DNA from: Deltaproteobacteria bacterium
GTDB taxonomy: Bacteria; Desulfobacterota; Desulfomonilia; UBA1062
Assembly: GCA_029547185.1 (NCBI GenBank)
Contig: JAKPPU010000034.1
Span: 1 to 58,779 of the forward strand
DNA length: 58,779 nt
Direction of reading: 5' to 3'
Positions within the stretch are counted from its first letter, which is position 1. Each line of letters opens with the position of its first letter. Both the position numbers and the translations under genes were made by a program. Below are positions 16,377 to 24,865 of this stretch, one piece after another. The notes beneath the pieces are model-generated. The model had not been told where the DNA came from. It did no database searches and worked only from the letters and a program-made list of their open reading frames with translations.

Positions 16377-16569
16377 TGGGGTGTCTCCTTAGTATGGTTG
16401 ATGGAAGCGTTCTCATGGTTGGTACCTCATATCAGATCGATGTGGTTTCGTGAAGAGGAAAGAGATCGGATATCTTGTGTAATTATTCGGATAAAATATT
16501 AATCGGGCATGAAGAGCCAGAGCCCCGGTTATCATGGTGAGGGCTCGGTGGGACGACAGAAATGATGCT

Positions 16570-17502
16570 CTAAACCTGTGTCTGTATCTTGAAGGCTTTG
16601 GCGAACTCGATGAATTTCCGGTGATGAGGCAAGGGGGTGAAGTGCTTTCTGGCAATAATGAAAAAGTTCCGCAGTATCCTGGGGCCATGAAGAGGTATCC
16701 TGACGAGCAGACCTTCTTTCAATTCCCTCTTAACCGCATGTATCGAGAGAATGGAGATGCCGAGCCCTGAAATGACCGCTTCTTTTATAGCTTCCGACGA
16801 GCCCAGCTCACAGGCAAGGTTGAACGTCGAGAGAGGCGGAAGGTTGTTTGCCTTCAGGTAATCCTCCATGATAGACCTGGTACCCGAGCCTCTTTCCCTG
16901 AGAACAAACGGCTCATTGATGATGTCATCGACCTTGGCTGCTTCGTATTTCCCCAGCAGGTGATCTTTCGGCGCGACCAGAATCAGCTCGTCTTCCCAGA
17001 TAGGCTCACAGGTGAGTCTGCTGTCCTGGGTCTGCTTGCCGATGAAACCGATTTCGACCTGGTTTCCGAGCACCATTTCGAGAACATCTTCGCTGTCACC
17101 GGAGAGGATATGGACCTTTATATCCGGGTATTCCTCCCTGAGTCCTGTGAGAACCGAAGGCAGGATATACGTAGAGGGGATGGTGCTCGTGCCGACTGAA
17201 ACATGGCCCGATGCTGTGCTCTTTAAAGAGATGACCTTTTCCCTCGCCTCATCTCTGAGCTTGAGGATCTTCTTGCCGTACGCGAAGAGAATGGATCCCT
17301 CACTGGTGAGGGATATCCCGCTTTTCGTGCGTTTAATGAGATTTGCGTTTACGAATGTCTCGAGATTCCTGACGTGTTTGCTCAATGAAGGTTGAGAGAG
17401 CATCATCTTTTTTGCGGCATTGGAGAAACTCCGTTCCTCCACTAAGGCCACAAGGGCTTCGAGCTGCTGGAGCGTTATATGTTTGAACTGGTCTTCGGGC
17501 AT
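16570..17502 (-). CDS. LysR-family regulator, likely selenium-metabolism associated
   Basis: From ATG 17502 the protein has 310 residues: an N-terminal winged helix (ITLQQLEALVALVEERSFSNAAKKMMLSQPSLSKHVRNLE region, about 9-67) and a periplasmic-binding-like effector domain with VSVGTSTIPSTYILP. It is CysB/CysL-like. The longer frame to 17589 adds a hydrophobic stretch that is not LysR-like and overlaps the selD promoter, so I reject it. It is divergent from selD with a LysR-box palindrome between them. A LysR group linked to selenium metabolism is known in anaerobes; assignment here rests on position. Confidence 0.85.
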   Translation of the reverse strand: MPEDQFKHITLQQLEALVALVEERSFSNAAKKMMLSQPSLSKHVRNLETFVNANLIKRTKSGISLTSEGSILFAYGKKILKLRDEAREKVISLKSTASGHVSVGTSTIPSTYILPSVLTGLREEYPDIKVHILSGDSEDVLEMVLGNQVEIGFIGKQTQDSRLTCEPIWEDELILVAPKDHLLGKYEAAKVDDIINEPFVLRERGSGTRSIMEDYLKANNLPPLSTFNLACELGSSEAIKEAVISGLGISILSIHAVKRELKEGLLVRIPLHGPRILRNFFIIARKHFTPLPHHRKFIEFAKAFKIQTQV

Positions 17503-17528
17503 GTCTGGTCTATAACTAACCTGTATGA

Positions 17529-17549
17529 TTATATCAATGCTTAATATAA
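17529..17549. promoter_or_regulatory. LysR-box palindrome between lysR and selD
   Basis: TTATAT (17529-17534) and ATATAA (17544-17549) are exact inverse copies with a 9-base spacer. The centre is about 57 bases before the predicted selD start point, the usual place for a LysR recognition site, and it overlaps a TATAAT on the minus strand that could serve lysR. A direct repeat CCATATAGA follows at 17550 and 17571. This fits activation of selD with autorepression of lysR. Confidence 0.55.
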
Positions 17550-17560
17550 CCATATAGAAT

Positions 17561-17589
17561 TTGACATATTCCATATAGATAAATATCAT
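17561..17589 (+). promoter_or_regulatory. Sigma-70 promoter of selD
   Basis: TTGACA (17561-17566), a 17-base spacer and TATCAT (17584-17589) give a perfect -35 and a -10 with one mismatch. Transcription would start near 17596, about 47 bases before the selD ATG. Confidence 0.7.
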
Positions 17590-17642
17590 TGCCGGAAGAG
17601 AGATTACTGAGGAAATCCAGTCAAAAGAAAGGGTGGAAAGAG

Positions 17643-18686
17643 ATGGACAAGAAGATCAAGTTGACGACCTTGGTCCACGGCGCCGGTTGAGCATGCAAGC
17701 TCGGTCCGGAGGTTCTGGACAAGGCAGTCTGCTCACTGCCTGTAATGACTGATCCCAATCTCATTGCAGGCATGGAAAAACCCGATGATGCAGGCGTATA
17801 CAAAATCAGCGATGATAAGGCGCTTATCCTTACCGTAGATTTCATAACGCCTGTAGTCGACGACCCCTATCTCTTCGGGCAGATCGCCGTGACAAACGCC
17901 CTGAGTGATGTTTACGCCATGGGGGGAAAGCCTCTTCTGGCAATGAACATCATATGCTTCCCCAAGGATGGAGATATCACCATTCTCCAGGAGATTCTGC
18001 GGGGAGGATTCGATAAGATGGCTCAGGCCGGGGTGCTGCTCGTGGGAGGACATAGTGTGGACGATCCCGAAATCAAGTACGGCATCTCCGTAACCGGCTT
18101 TGCCCGCCCGGAAAGAATCCTCAAGAATACCGGGGCAAGACCCGGGGATAAGCTCATCCTCACGAAACCCATCGGAACAGGTATCATCTCTACAGCCATC
18201 AAGGCTGACATGGCTGTGCCGGAGGCTGCAGACGAGATCCAGAGGTCCATGAACACCCTCAACAGGATTCCCTCGGAGCTCATGGAAGAATACGAGGTTC
18301 ATGCTTGCACCGATGTTACGGGGTTCGGCCTTCTCGGTCATGCCTGTGAGATGATCGAAGGATCTGATGCAGGAATGGTGATCCATTTCAAACAGGTGCC
18401 GGTGTTTAAGGAAGCCCTTGAATATGTCCGCATGGGTCTGATACCGGGTGGCGCATATCGCAATGAGGAATTCAGAAAGGGCGTTGTCAGAACGGCACAG
18501 GGCATTACCGGAGATATGATGAAGATTCTTTTCGATCCTCAGACATCAGGCGGTCTGCTCATAGCCCTTTCCGCGCGTCAGGCAGAAGCGTTCCTTGAAA
18601 AGCTCCATTCTCAAGGGGTAACGGAGGCTGCCATTATCGGCGAGGTCACGTCTGAAAACCCCGGGAAGATCATGGTGAAGGAATAG
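17643..18686 (+). CDS. selD: Selenide, water dikinase with selenocysteine (UGA 17688-17690)
   Basis: SelD makes selenophosphate from selenide and ATP, the selenium donor for selenocysteine and selenouridine. The frame begins at ATG 17643 after GGAAAGAG and reads MDKKIKLTTLVHGAG, then an in-frame TGA, then ACKLGPEVL. In SelD the motif is HGAG-[C/U]-xCK, so the TGA at codon 16 falls exactly on the catalytic Cys/Sec position. Read through, the protein has 347 residues, the same as E. coli SelD. Later parts are typical: NALSDVYAMGG, LLVGGHSVDDPE, DVTGFGLLGHA and LFDPQTSGGLL. A SECIS-like hairpin follows the TGA. Gene callers would start it wrongly at 17745. Confidence 0.95.
17704..17720 (+). promoter_or_regulatory. 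Bacterial SECIS-like hairpin in selD
   Basis: GTCCGGA (17704-17710) pairs with TCTGGAC (17714-17720), seven pairs including one G-U, closed by a GGT loop. The loop begins 20 bases after the UGA, inside the 16-37 base window described for bacterial SECIS elements, and has G in its first two positions as the consensus requires. Confidence 0.7.
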
Positions 18687-18733
18687 CACACCTTGTTATG
18701 GTCATCGGATTTTTCTATCTTACTAGTTAGTAT

Positions 18734-19540
18734 ATGGAAAAGATCATTATCGACGGGCCGCATCAGATTATTGCTGTCGGTGATTCTCTCACTGCAGGGT
18801 CACAGCCTGGAGTTAACGAAAATGCTCCCTTTGCAGACTATCGCACGAGAGAATTGATTCGTACATCCTATCCCTATGTTCTTTCGGAGATACTCTCGGC
18901 CTCTCTCGGGCCGAGGCTCATCCGGAATCTCGGAAGGAGCGGGAGTACCACGAGGGACTGGCTTCCCGGCAGCACCTGGATGAAGAAAGATGAGCCGGAT
19001 TTTCCCCTTAACGGCAGACCTCTCGACGATATTCTGGAATTGAGAGATACGATGAAAATCTGCCTCATGATGCTCGGGACAAATGACGTAAGCAGCTCGA
19101 TCGTGCCAGACTTTATCTCGAAGGCTGTTAAAGGCATCTCCGGTTATGAAGATGATAATTTCCTCATTACCAGAGAGAATCTCATTGTCACCCTCATGAG
19201 TTTAAAAGAGAAAGGTCTGGTGACATATCTGGCAAAGATCCCTCCCAATGCCTACCGGGGAGGATTGTTCTTCTTCGGCCTCGACAGGCTTTATTTCTCC
19301 CTCAAGTCTGTCCAGGAAAAGCTGGATAGTTATACCAGGATGGTCAACGAGAGAATTGAAGAGATATGGACATCTTATCCTCACCTTGCACGGAAGGGCC
19401 CCGATTTCTATCATTTTTTCAAAATGAGGGATGATGTATGGTGCAAGGACCACCTGCATCTGAACACGCTTGGTTATCGACTTATGGCCTGGTCATGGGC
19501 AGAGCTGATCAAGTCCGAAGGAGTAGATATAAGGGTTTAG
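18734..19540 (+). CDS. SGNH/GDSL-type hydrolase
   Basis: The 268-residue protein shows the SGNH blocks: AVGDSLTAG with the nucleophile serine (block I), NLGRSGSTT (block II glycine), LGTNDVSSS (block III asparagine) and DHLHLNTLGY near the end, which supplies the catalytic Asp and His. Such enzymes are esterases or lipases acting on acyl groups of lipids or sugars. There is no signal peptide, so it is probably cytoplasmic. It begins 47 bp after selD and may be co-transcribed, though nothing links it to selenium. Confidence 0.85.
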   Translation: MEKIIIDGPHQIIAVGDSLTAGSQPGVNENAPFADYRTRELIRTSYPYVLSEILSASLGPRLIRNLGRSGSTTRDWLPGSTWMKKDEPDFPLNGRPLDDILELRDTMKICLMMLGTNDVSSSIVPDFISKAVKGISGYEDDNFLITRENLIVTLMSLKEKGLVTYLAKIPPNAYRGGLFFFGLDRLYFSLKSVQEKLDSYTRMVNERIEEIWTSYPHLARKGPDFYHFFKMRDDVWCKDHLHLNTLGYRLMAWSWAELIKSEGVDIRV

Positions 19541-19603
19541 TCTCCATCGAACATCGGATATGGCGAGTAAGGACTCGAAACATGAGTTTTAAAGGGGGCG
19601 GTT

Positions 19604-20875
19604 ATGTGTGATACCTTTGCCATAGGGAAGGAATTGACCTCTTCAGGGAATCTCGTCTTTGCGAAGAATTCAGACAGAGAGCCGGATGAAGCTCAGGTAG
19701 TCGTATCCTTGCCGCGCAGAGAGGATGCACAGGGACAGTCTCTCCGATGCACATACATAACCATACCCCAAACGCAGAGGAGCAATGCAGTCCTGCTCTG
19801 CAAGCCCTTCTGGATCTGGGGCGCGGAGATGGGGGTAAATGAGAACGGGGTAGTAATCGGGAATGAAGCTTTATTCACAAAGGTGAAGCCCGAGAAAACC
19901 CCCGGTCTGATCGGTATGGACCTCTTGCGCCTTGCCCTTGAACGCTCGGGCACGGCTGATGAAGCGCTTGAGGTGATCATAGACCTGTTGCGTCGGTACG
20001 GGCAGGGAGGTGCCTGCGGTTACCGGGATAAGGGCTTCGCCTACATGAACTCATTTCTGATCATGGACCGGAATGAAATCATTGTCCTGGAAACGGCAGG
20101 AAGGGATTATGCCGTAAAGAAAAGCAGAGATTTTGCGGCTATCTCCAATAAGATAACCATCGGCGACGATTGGGAACGATCGAATTTGGAAAGAGGCGCA
20201 GACTTCAAATCATACAGCGACCCGCTCATCTCGTACTTCTCCGGCAGCAGCCAGAGGAGGGAGCAGGTTGTGCGCAGCATCAGGAACCAGCCTCGTAAAT
20301 TGGGACTGGAGGAAGTATTCAAAATACTTCGTGGGCATAACGGCAGCGGGCCGTTCAATGGATGTAATCGGGATGTCTGTATGCATGCAGCCGATCCGTT
20401 CATCAGAAAGTCGCATACAACAGGCTCGCTTGTGGTTGAGCTTGATTCCTCTTCAGGCTTTCGCGCCTTTGTAACTGCTGGATCGACCCCGTGTCTGACC
20501 CCATTCAAGCCGATCCTTCCCGGTGAAATGCCGGGGGGAATCGACAGGGGAGGCCCAAGGTATGGGAGTGATTCATACTGGTGGAGGCACAAGCAATTCT
20601 GTATACATGCAGAGATGCGCCTGTCGAAGGTTGCGGAGCCTATTTCAAGCGAGATCCGGGATATCGAGTCATACTATTGCATGAACATGCCTGTGCACCA
20701 GTGGGATGACATGGACGAGATCCTCCTGTCCAGGTGCCGGGAGGCGTTCATCCGTTCGTCGATGCTCGATGATAAATGGCTTCATAAGATGAGCAGGATA
20801 GAGAAAGACCATCGTCTGATACATAATACCTTCTGGTCAATAACCGCACGGAGAAACGGCATACCCCTCACGTGA
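19604..20875 (+). CDS. C69-family peptidase (secernin/dipeptidase A-like)
   Basis: The 423-residue protein begins MCDTFAIG; in C69 (Ntn-hydrolase) peptidases the cysteine exposed by removal of the first residue(s) is the nucleophile. The following VFAKNSDREPDEAQ segment, FWIWGAEMGVNENGVVIGNEA and the ETAGRDYAVKK block match secernin-like members. They cleave dipeptides or act on amide bonds; the natural substrate is unknown. No signal peptide is present. ATG 19604 follows a G-rich site. It is 63 bp after the SGNH gene. Confidence 0.9.
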   Translation: MCDTFAIGKELTSSGNLVFAKNSDREPDEAQVVVSLPRREDAQGQSLRCTYITIPQTQRSNAVLLCKPFWIWGAEMGVNENGVVIGNEALFTKVKPEKTPGLIGMDLLRLALERSGTADEALEVIIDLLRRYGQGGACGYRDKGFAYMNSFLIMDRNEIIVLETAGRDYAVKKSRDFAAISNKITIGDDWERSNLERGADFKSYSDPLISYFSGSSQRREQVVRSIRNQPRKLGLEEVFKILRGHNGSGPFNGCNRDVCMHAADPFIRKSHTTGSLVVELDSSSGFRAFVTAGSTPCLTPFKPILPGEMPGGIDRGGPRYGSDSYWWRHKQFCIHAEMRLSKVAEPISSEIRDIESYYCMNMPVHQWDDMDEILLSRCREAFIRSSMLDDKWLHKMSRIEKDHRLIHNTFWSITARRNGIPLT

Positions 20876-21128
20876 AAATCCGATGATCCGGGAAAGCTCA
20901 GGCTTCTGTGATGGTTCGGATCTTGGCCGTTTACCGAGGTCCATGAAGAGCCTGCCTAAGGCAAGTTGTTCGCCATGAGCAGATAAACCGGTATCCTGCT
21001 GCCCCGTAAGTCTTTCCCTGAAGGTGCATGAACTTCAGCCCGATTCTGCAGAACTGATTGATGAAAATTACTGCTGTTGAGGAGTGATGATTTAAAAGGA
21101 TTCTTAATGGTATGAGGATGATGGGATT

Positions 21129-21773
21129 ATGAGCGACAGATACAGATTCGTCGGCCCTCTCTGTGATTTTGCTGCAATGATTTTCAGCGCAGGGCAGATC
21201 GATAAGTGCAAGACGGCCATGCATGATCATATAAAACCTGGTGATAAGGTTCTCTTTGCCGGGGTGGGGCAGGGGGCCGATGTAATAGCAGCCGCCGAGA
21301 GGGGTGCCCGGGTAACGGTGGTGGACATCTCTCGGACGAGGGTGGACATCTTTTCACAAAGGATATCGGAGAGACAGTTTCTTCATCCTGTCAGACAGAT
21401 CCACATGGACATCTTCAAGTTCGAGGAATACGGCAATTTCGATATGGTATGCATCAATTTTTTTCTCAATGTATTCTCCCGGGTGGTTGTCCTTCCCCTA
21501 TTGGAACATCTTACCAGGCTGGCAAGAGAAGACGGGTATGTGGCCATCAGTGACTTCGCCCCTCCGTCAGGCAGACCCATAGCAGGGATCATCCAGAGCG
21601 CTTACTGGTATGTTGCGGATCTTTTCCTGATCATTTTTGCCAATAATGCTCTCCATCCGATATATGACTACCAGGATATGCTTGAGGGATTGGGCCTTAC
21701 AATCGAGGAGGTGAAATACTGCCGAGTGCTCTTCGACAACAGGTATTACGCGATCCTTGCGAAAAGGCACTAA
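21129..21773 (+). CDS. Class I SAM-dependent methyltransferase-like protein
   Basis: The 214-residue protein has the Rossmann motif I VLFAGVGQGADV (glycines 45-49) and the acidic end of strand 2 in VTVVDIS (D66), followed by a motif like IHMDIF. It therefore probably binds S-adenosylmethionine. The C-terminal half is quite hydrophobic (about residues 148-175, SAYWYVADLFLIIFANN), unusual for a soluble methyltransferase, suggesting a membrane-associated or lipid/quinone substrate; this is inference. It stands between the C69 peptidase and the HMG-CoA reductase gene. Confidence 0.7.
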   Translation: MSDRYRFVGPLCDFAAMIFSAGQIDKCKTAMHDHIKPGDKVLFAGVGQGADVIAAAERGARVTVVDISRTRVDIFSQRISERQFLHPVRQIHMDIFKFEEYGNFDMVCINFFLNVFSRVVVLPLLEHLTRLAREDGYVAISDFAPPSGRPIAGIIQSAYWYVADLFLIIFANNALHPIYDYQDMLEGLGLTIEEVKYCRVLFDNRYYAILAKRH

Positions 21774-22095
21774 ACCCCGCTTATAAGTATGCAGAATGCA
21801 TTGCCGGAATCATCCGGTCATGAAAACCTCTTCTTTGAAAGTGTGTAAATATTTTCACACCATGAAAATATAACCACCTTCCCAATTACCATTCAAGTTA
21901 TTGATAATACAATAAGTCTACCAATTAATATCAGTTATACCCTGATATAAGACTAGTAAACGTTTCGTATTTTGGGGGATTTTTTTTGGCATGTTTCATG
22001 ATTAATACTTATTTCATGAAAAAGTATTCAATGGCTGAATTTCCAGAGAACAGCATCCTGCAATCGCATGATATTTTTCTGAAAGGAAGGGAGTC
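21774..22095. other. AT-rich control region upstream of HMG-CoA reductase
   Basis: This 322-bp non-coding stretch is much more AT-rich than its surroundings. It holds the 20-base palindrome at 21841-21860 and a second inverted repeat (ATATCAG at 21928-21934 with CTGATAT at 21942-21948). A short stem CCGGA/TCCGG near 21804-21817 may end the previous transcript. No clear -35/-10 pair was found. The ribosome site GGAAGGGAG before ATG 22096 is good. Confidence 0.5.
21841..21860. promoter_or_regulatory. Near-perfect 20-base palindrome, candidate operator
   Basis: The site runs GTGTG-T-AAATATTT-T-CACAC and differs from its own reverse complement at only one symmetric pair. It resembles a CRP/FNR-like or TetR-like operator in half-site style, but the spacing is 2 bases longer than the CRP consensus. 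It lies about 240 bases before the HMG-CoA reductase start. Confidence 0.5.
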
Positions 22096-23703
22096 ATGAG
22101 GAATACGAATGTTGAACAGAAAATAAGGCCTCTCAACAGCTTCTCAGAGGTTAGGAGCCACGTTGCAATATCACCCATTGTCCTGAAGAAAATCTATGTG
22201 AACGGAAGTCTGAGAAATCTCGATGGCGGCGTGAGCTTCCACATCAGGAATCAGATGAGGGATGCAGTGCTTCATGGCATCAGCGAGCTTTCTATCAATC
22301 AGACAGCGATACCTCTTGATGAGGTGTATGTCGGAAATAACGGCTCGAAGACGAGGGCAGACAAGATCGGCCTGAACGACACTATTCCTTTCCCCCTGGG
22401 TGAGAGCATCGAGATCGTCGCCAGGATTCAGCCGTTGAACAAGAATCAGGAACATCAGATAGCCCTGAGCCTTGAAACAGAGCCTTATGGGGAGCTGAGC
22501 CTGGATGCCATGGATACGGTAGAGGAGACGAGGCCGGAACAGACGCGAATCCCCTGTAACAAAGAGGCCAATTATGACATGGAGATCATCCGCAAGAGGC
22601 AGGATTATGTCGAGGACTACTCCGGTGTAAAGCTCCGGCACATAAAGCACTACTCTTTCGATCCGGCAGTCACCAGGGGAAACATCGAGAATTTTACCGG
22701 AGTGGCGCAGATTCCCATGGGATTTGCGGGTCCCATCAAGGTCAATGGTGAATTTGCCAAGGGCGAGTACCTCATTCCCCTGTGCACGAGCGAGGGAACC
22801 CTGGTTGCCTCATACAACCGCGGGATGAAAATTATCAATATGTGCGGCGGCATAACAACAACCATTATTGAAGATCATATGCAGCGCGCCCCGGTCTTCG
22901 TGTTCGAATCATCGAGACAGGCTCGCGATTTTTCTCTCTGGTTCGATGATCACATGGACCAAATCCGCCAGCAGGCGGAATCAGGGTCCAAGGTGGCCAA
23001 ACTCCTCGATGTGGAGAAATATCACGCGAGCAAGTTCGTCTACCTTCGATTCAACTTCTATACCGGAGATGCAGCCGGACAGAATATGGTGAACATGGCC
23101 ACCTTCCTCGCATGCAACTGGATCCTCTCCCAATATAAGGAAATTCAGCACTTTTATATGGAATCAAATGTGGCAACAGATAAGAAGTGCTCAATGATCA
23201 ATACCCTGAAAACCAGGGGCAAAAGGGTCGTCGCCGAGCTCAATATTCCCCGGGATGTCCTCATTCATCACATGCGGGTCGACCCTGACACCCTGGTCTA
23301 CCACAGCCAAGTGGCAAACGTCGGGGCCTTCATGGCAGGCTCGAGCAGCAACGGGCTCCATGCTGCCAATGCCCTTGCCGCAATGTTCATTGCAACCGGA
23401 CAGGATATTGCGAATATATCCGAATCTTCGAACGGCATCATGTATGCCGAGGTGCTTCCCGATGGCAGCCTGTACGGATCACTCACCCTCCCTTCTCTCA
23501 TCGTCGCCACCTATGGAGGAGGGACAGGGCTTCCTACCCAGAGGGAATGCCTGGAAATTCTCGGATGCTATGGCAAGGGGAAGGTCAATAAGCTTACGGA
23601 AATCGTTGCAGCTGTAGCACTCGCAGGGGAACTCTCCCTGGCATCGGCCATCTCATCACTGGATTGGGTGACCAGCCATGAGAGGATGGGGAAGAATCGT
23701 TAG
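22096..23703 (+). CDS. HMG-CoA reductase with extra N-terminal domain
   Basis: The last 380 residues of this 535-residue protein are an HMG-CoA reductase: ENFTGVAQIPMGFAGP (about 198-213), catalytic E233 in CTSEGTLVAS, GDAAGQNMV (about 324-332), K363 in TDKKCS, D437 in TGQDIAN and H528 in SHERMGKNR. All four catalytic residues are present, and the TSHxxxxxNR ending is like class I enzymes, which make mevalonate with NADPH. Residues 1-155 form a separate, strand-rich domain (KKIYVNGSLRN and following) not found in the classical enzyme; I read it as a beta-sandwich-like fold. No other mevalonate gene is nearby. A DUF2156 gene follows after 23 bp. Confidence 0.9.
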   Translation: MRNTNVEQKIRPLNSFSEVRSHVAISPIVLKKIYVNGSLRNLDGGVSFHIRNQMRDAVLHGISELSINQTAIPLDEVYVGNNGSKTRADKIGLNDTIPFPLGESIEIVARIQPLNKNQEHQIALSLETEPYGELSLDAMDTVEETRPEQTRIPCNKEANYDMEIIRKRQDYVEDYSGVKLRHIKHYSFDPAVTRGNIENFTGVAQIPMGFAGPIKVNGEFAKGEYLIPLCTSEGTLVASYNRGMKIINMCGGITTTIIEDHMQRAPVFVFESSRQARDFSLWFDDHMDQIRQQAESGSKVAKLLDVEKYHASKFVYLRFNFYTGDAAGQNMVNMATFLACNWILSQYKEIQHFYMESNVATDKKCSMINTLKTRGKRVVAELNIPRDVLIHHMRVDPDTLVYHSQVANVGAFMAGSSSNGLHAANALAAMFIATGQDIANISESSNGIMYAEVLPDGSLYGSLTLPSLIVATYGGGTGLPTQRECLEILGCYGKGKVNKLTEIVAAVALAGELSLASAISSLDWVTSHERMGKNR

Positions 23704-23726
23704 GGTCAAAAAAGGGGGGTAGAACA

Positions 23727-24797
23727 ATGGGAACGAGTATCAGACTCACATCCTTAGGCACACAGACCCTGGATAAACCTTTTGGGATTCATCTCGATGA
23801 GCGCAAGACGAAGGTGCAGCTCAGAGAGATCGGGATCGACATGTTCAGCCTCGAGGAAAGGATTTCCTACCTTAAGAAGTATGGGAACCACTGCATGTCC
23901 TTCTCGCAGTTTCAGCCGGGAATGCATTTCTTCGACATATCGGGTATCGGATATATAACTTATCGCAAGCAGTGGGGAAGCCGCTTCGTCCTGGCAGATC
24001 CTGTATGCGATGAAAAGCACCGCGAATATATGGTCAGAGAATTCCTCAAGGACAAGACGAATACAAACTTCATACAGATATCCGAATCTTTTGCAGATCT
24101 GCTTTACGAAAAATTCGGCTATTACGCATCCCAGTTCGGTATTGAATCCATAGTCGACCTGAAGAACTGGGATCTGAAAGGCAAGAAGAAGCAGGTCTTG
24201 CGGACATCGATCAATAAGGCACAGAAGGACGGCGTCCGGTTCGTTGAAATGAATTCCGGAAACAACGATGACGAGCTTACCAAGGAATGGCTCCGCACCA
24301 GAACGATACGATCCCGGGAGGTCGTTTTCCTCATCAGGACAAAGGACCAGAAATACCAAGAGGGTACCAGGAGGTTTTACGCCTTCTTGGGCGAAGAGCT
24401 CCTCGGCTTCATTCACTTCGATCCGGCTTACGAGGATGGTAAGATCGTTGCCTACGTTCCAAATATCTCCCGTTTCTCTCCGAAATTCAAGCAGGGGATC
24501 TTTTATCCCCTCATGGTCCACGCCATGGAAAAATTCAAGGAAGAGGGAATTCCCTATCTTTACCTTGGGATCTCCCCAACAGTGGTTGACGCCCAGAACA
24601 AGCCCTGCGAGTCCGTAATTGTAAAGATGATCGTCAGGCTTCTCTATAATTATGGTAATATGTTCTATAGCTTCAAGGGCCTGCACTTCACCAAATCGCG
24701 GTTCCAGGGTAAAGAGGTCAAGACGTTCTGTGCGCACAAGTATCGTATGCCTGCGATATCATTCCTCGGGTTATTCAGAATGTGCCACCTCATCTAA
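23727..24797 (+). CDS. DUF2156 (GNAT-like) protein
   Basis: The 356-residue protein matches DUF2156, the catalytic C-terminal fold of MprF-type lysyl-phosphatidylglycerol synthases: FSQFQPGMHFF, WGSRFVLADPVC, the FGYYASQFGIESIVDL segment and a second acetyltransferase-like half with GEELLGFIHFDPAY. It lacks the flippase membrane part, so it is soluble. DUF2156 proteins transfer aminoacyl groups from tRNA or acyl groups from CoA; which applies here is unknown. It starts 23 bp after the HMG-CoA reductase gene with a G-rich ribosome site, so the two are surely co-expressed. Confidence 0.8.
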   Translation: MGTSIRLTSLGTQTLDKPFGIHLDERKTKVQLREIGIDMFSLEERISYLKKYGNHCMSFSQFQPGMHFFDISGIGYITYRKQWGSRFVLADPVCDEKHREYMVREFLKDKTNTNFIQISESFADLLYEKFGYYASQFGIESIVDLKNWDLKGKKKQVLRTSINKAQKDGVRFVEMNSGNNDDELTKEWLRTRTIRSREVVFLIRTKDQKYQEGTRRFYAFLGEELLGFIHFDPAYEDGKIVAYVPNISRFSPKFKQGIFYPLMVHAMEKFKEEGIPYLYLGISPTVVDAQNKPCESVIVKMIVRLLYNYGNMFYSFKGLHFTKSRFQGKEVKTFCAHKYRMPAISFLGLFRMCHLI

Positions 24798-24812
24798 TCT
24801 TGATTGATCGAT

Positions 24813-24848
24813 TCCGGCTGGCTTTGCATGGGAGTACGGCCAGCCGGA
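24813..24848. terminator. Bidirectional terminator between convergent genes
   Basis: TCCGGCTGGC (24813-24822) and GCCAGCCGGA (24839-24848) form a perfect 10-bp stem between the end of the DUF2156 gene (plus) and the end of the HAD gene (minus). A short A/T stretch flanks one side. Confidence 0.7.
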
Positions 24849-24865
24849 TCAGAAAATCCCTGCGT

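Noticed and set aside
17503..17589. Longer LysR start at 17589
   Set aside because: The added residues are hydrophobic and unlike LysR N-termini, and the region holds the selD promoter and LysR box.
17643..17744. Apparent 5' truncation or nonsense mutation of selD
   Set aside because: The TGA falls on the known Cys/Sec position, the frame is intact on both sides, and a SECIS-like stem follows; recoding explains it better than a pseudogene.
23754..24737. 327-codon frame antisense to the DUF2156 gene
   Set aside because: The plus strand carries the recognised protein and ribosome site; the antisense product has no motif.
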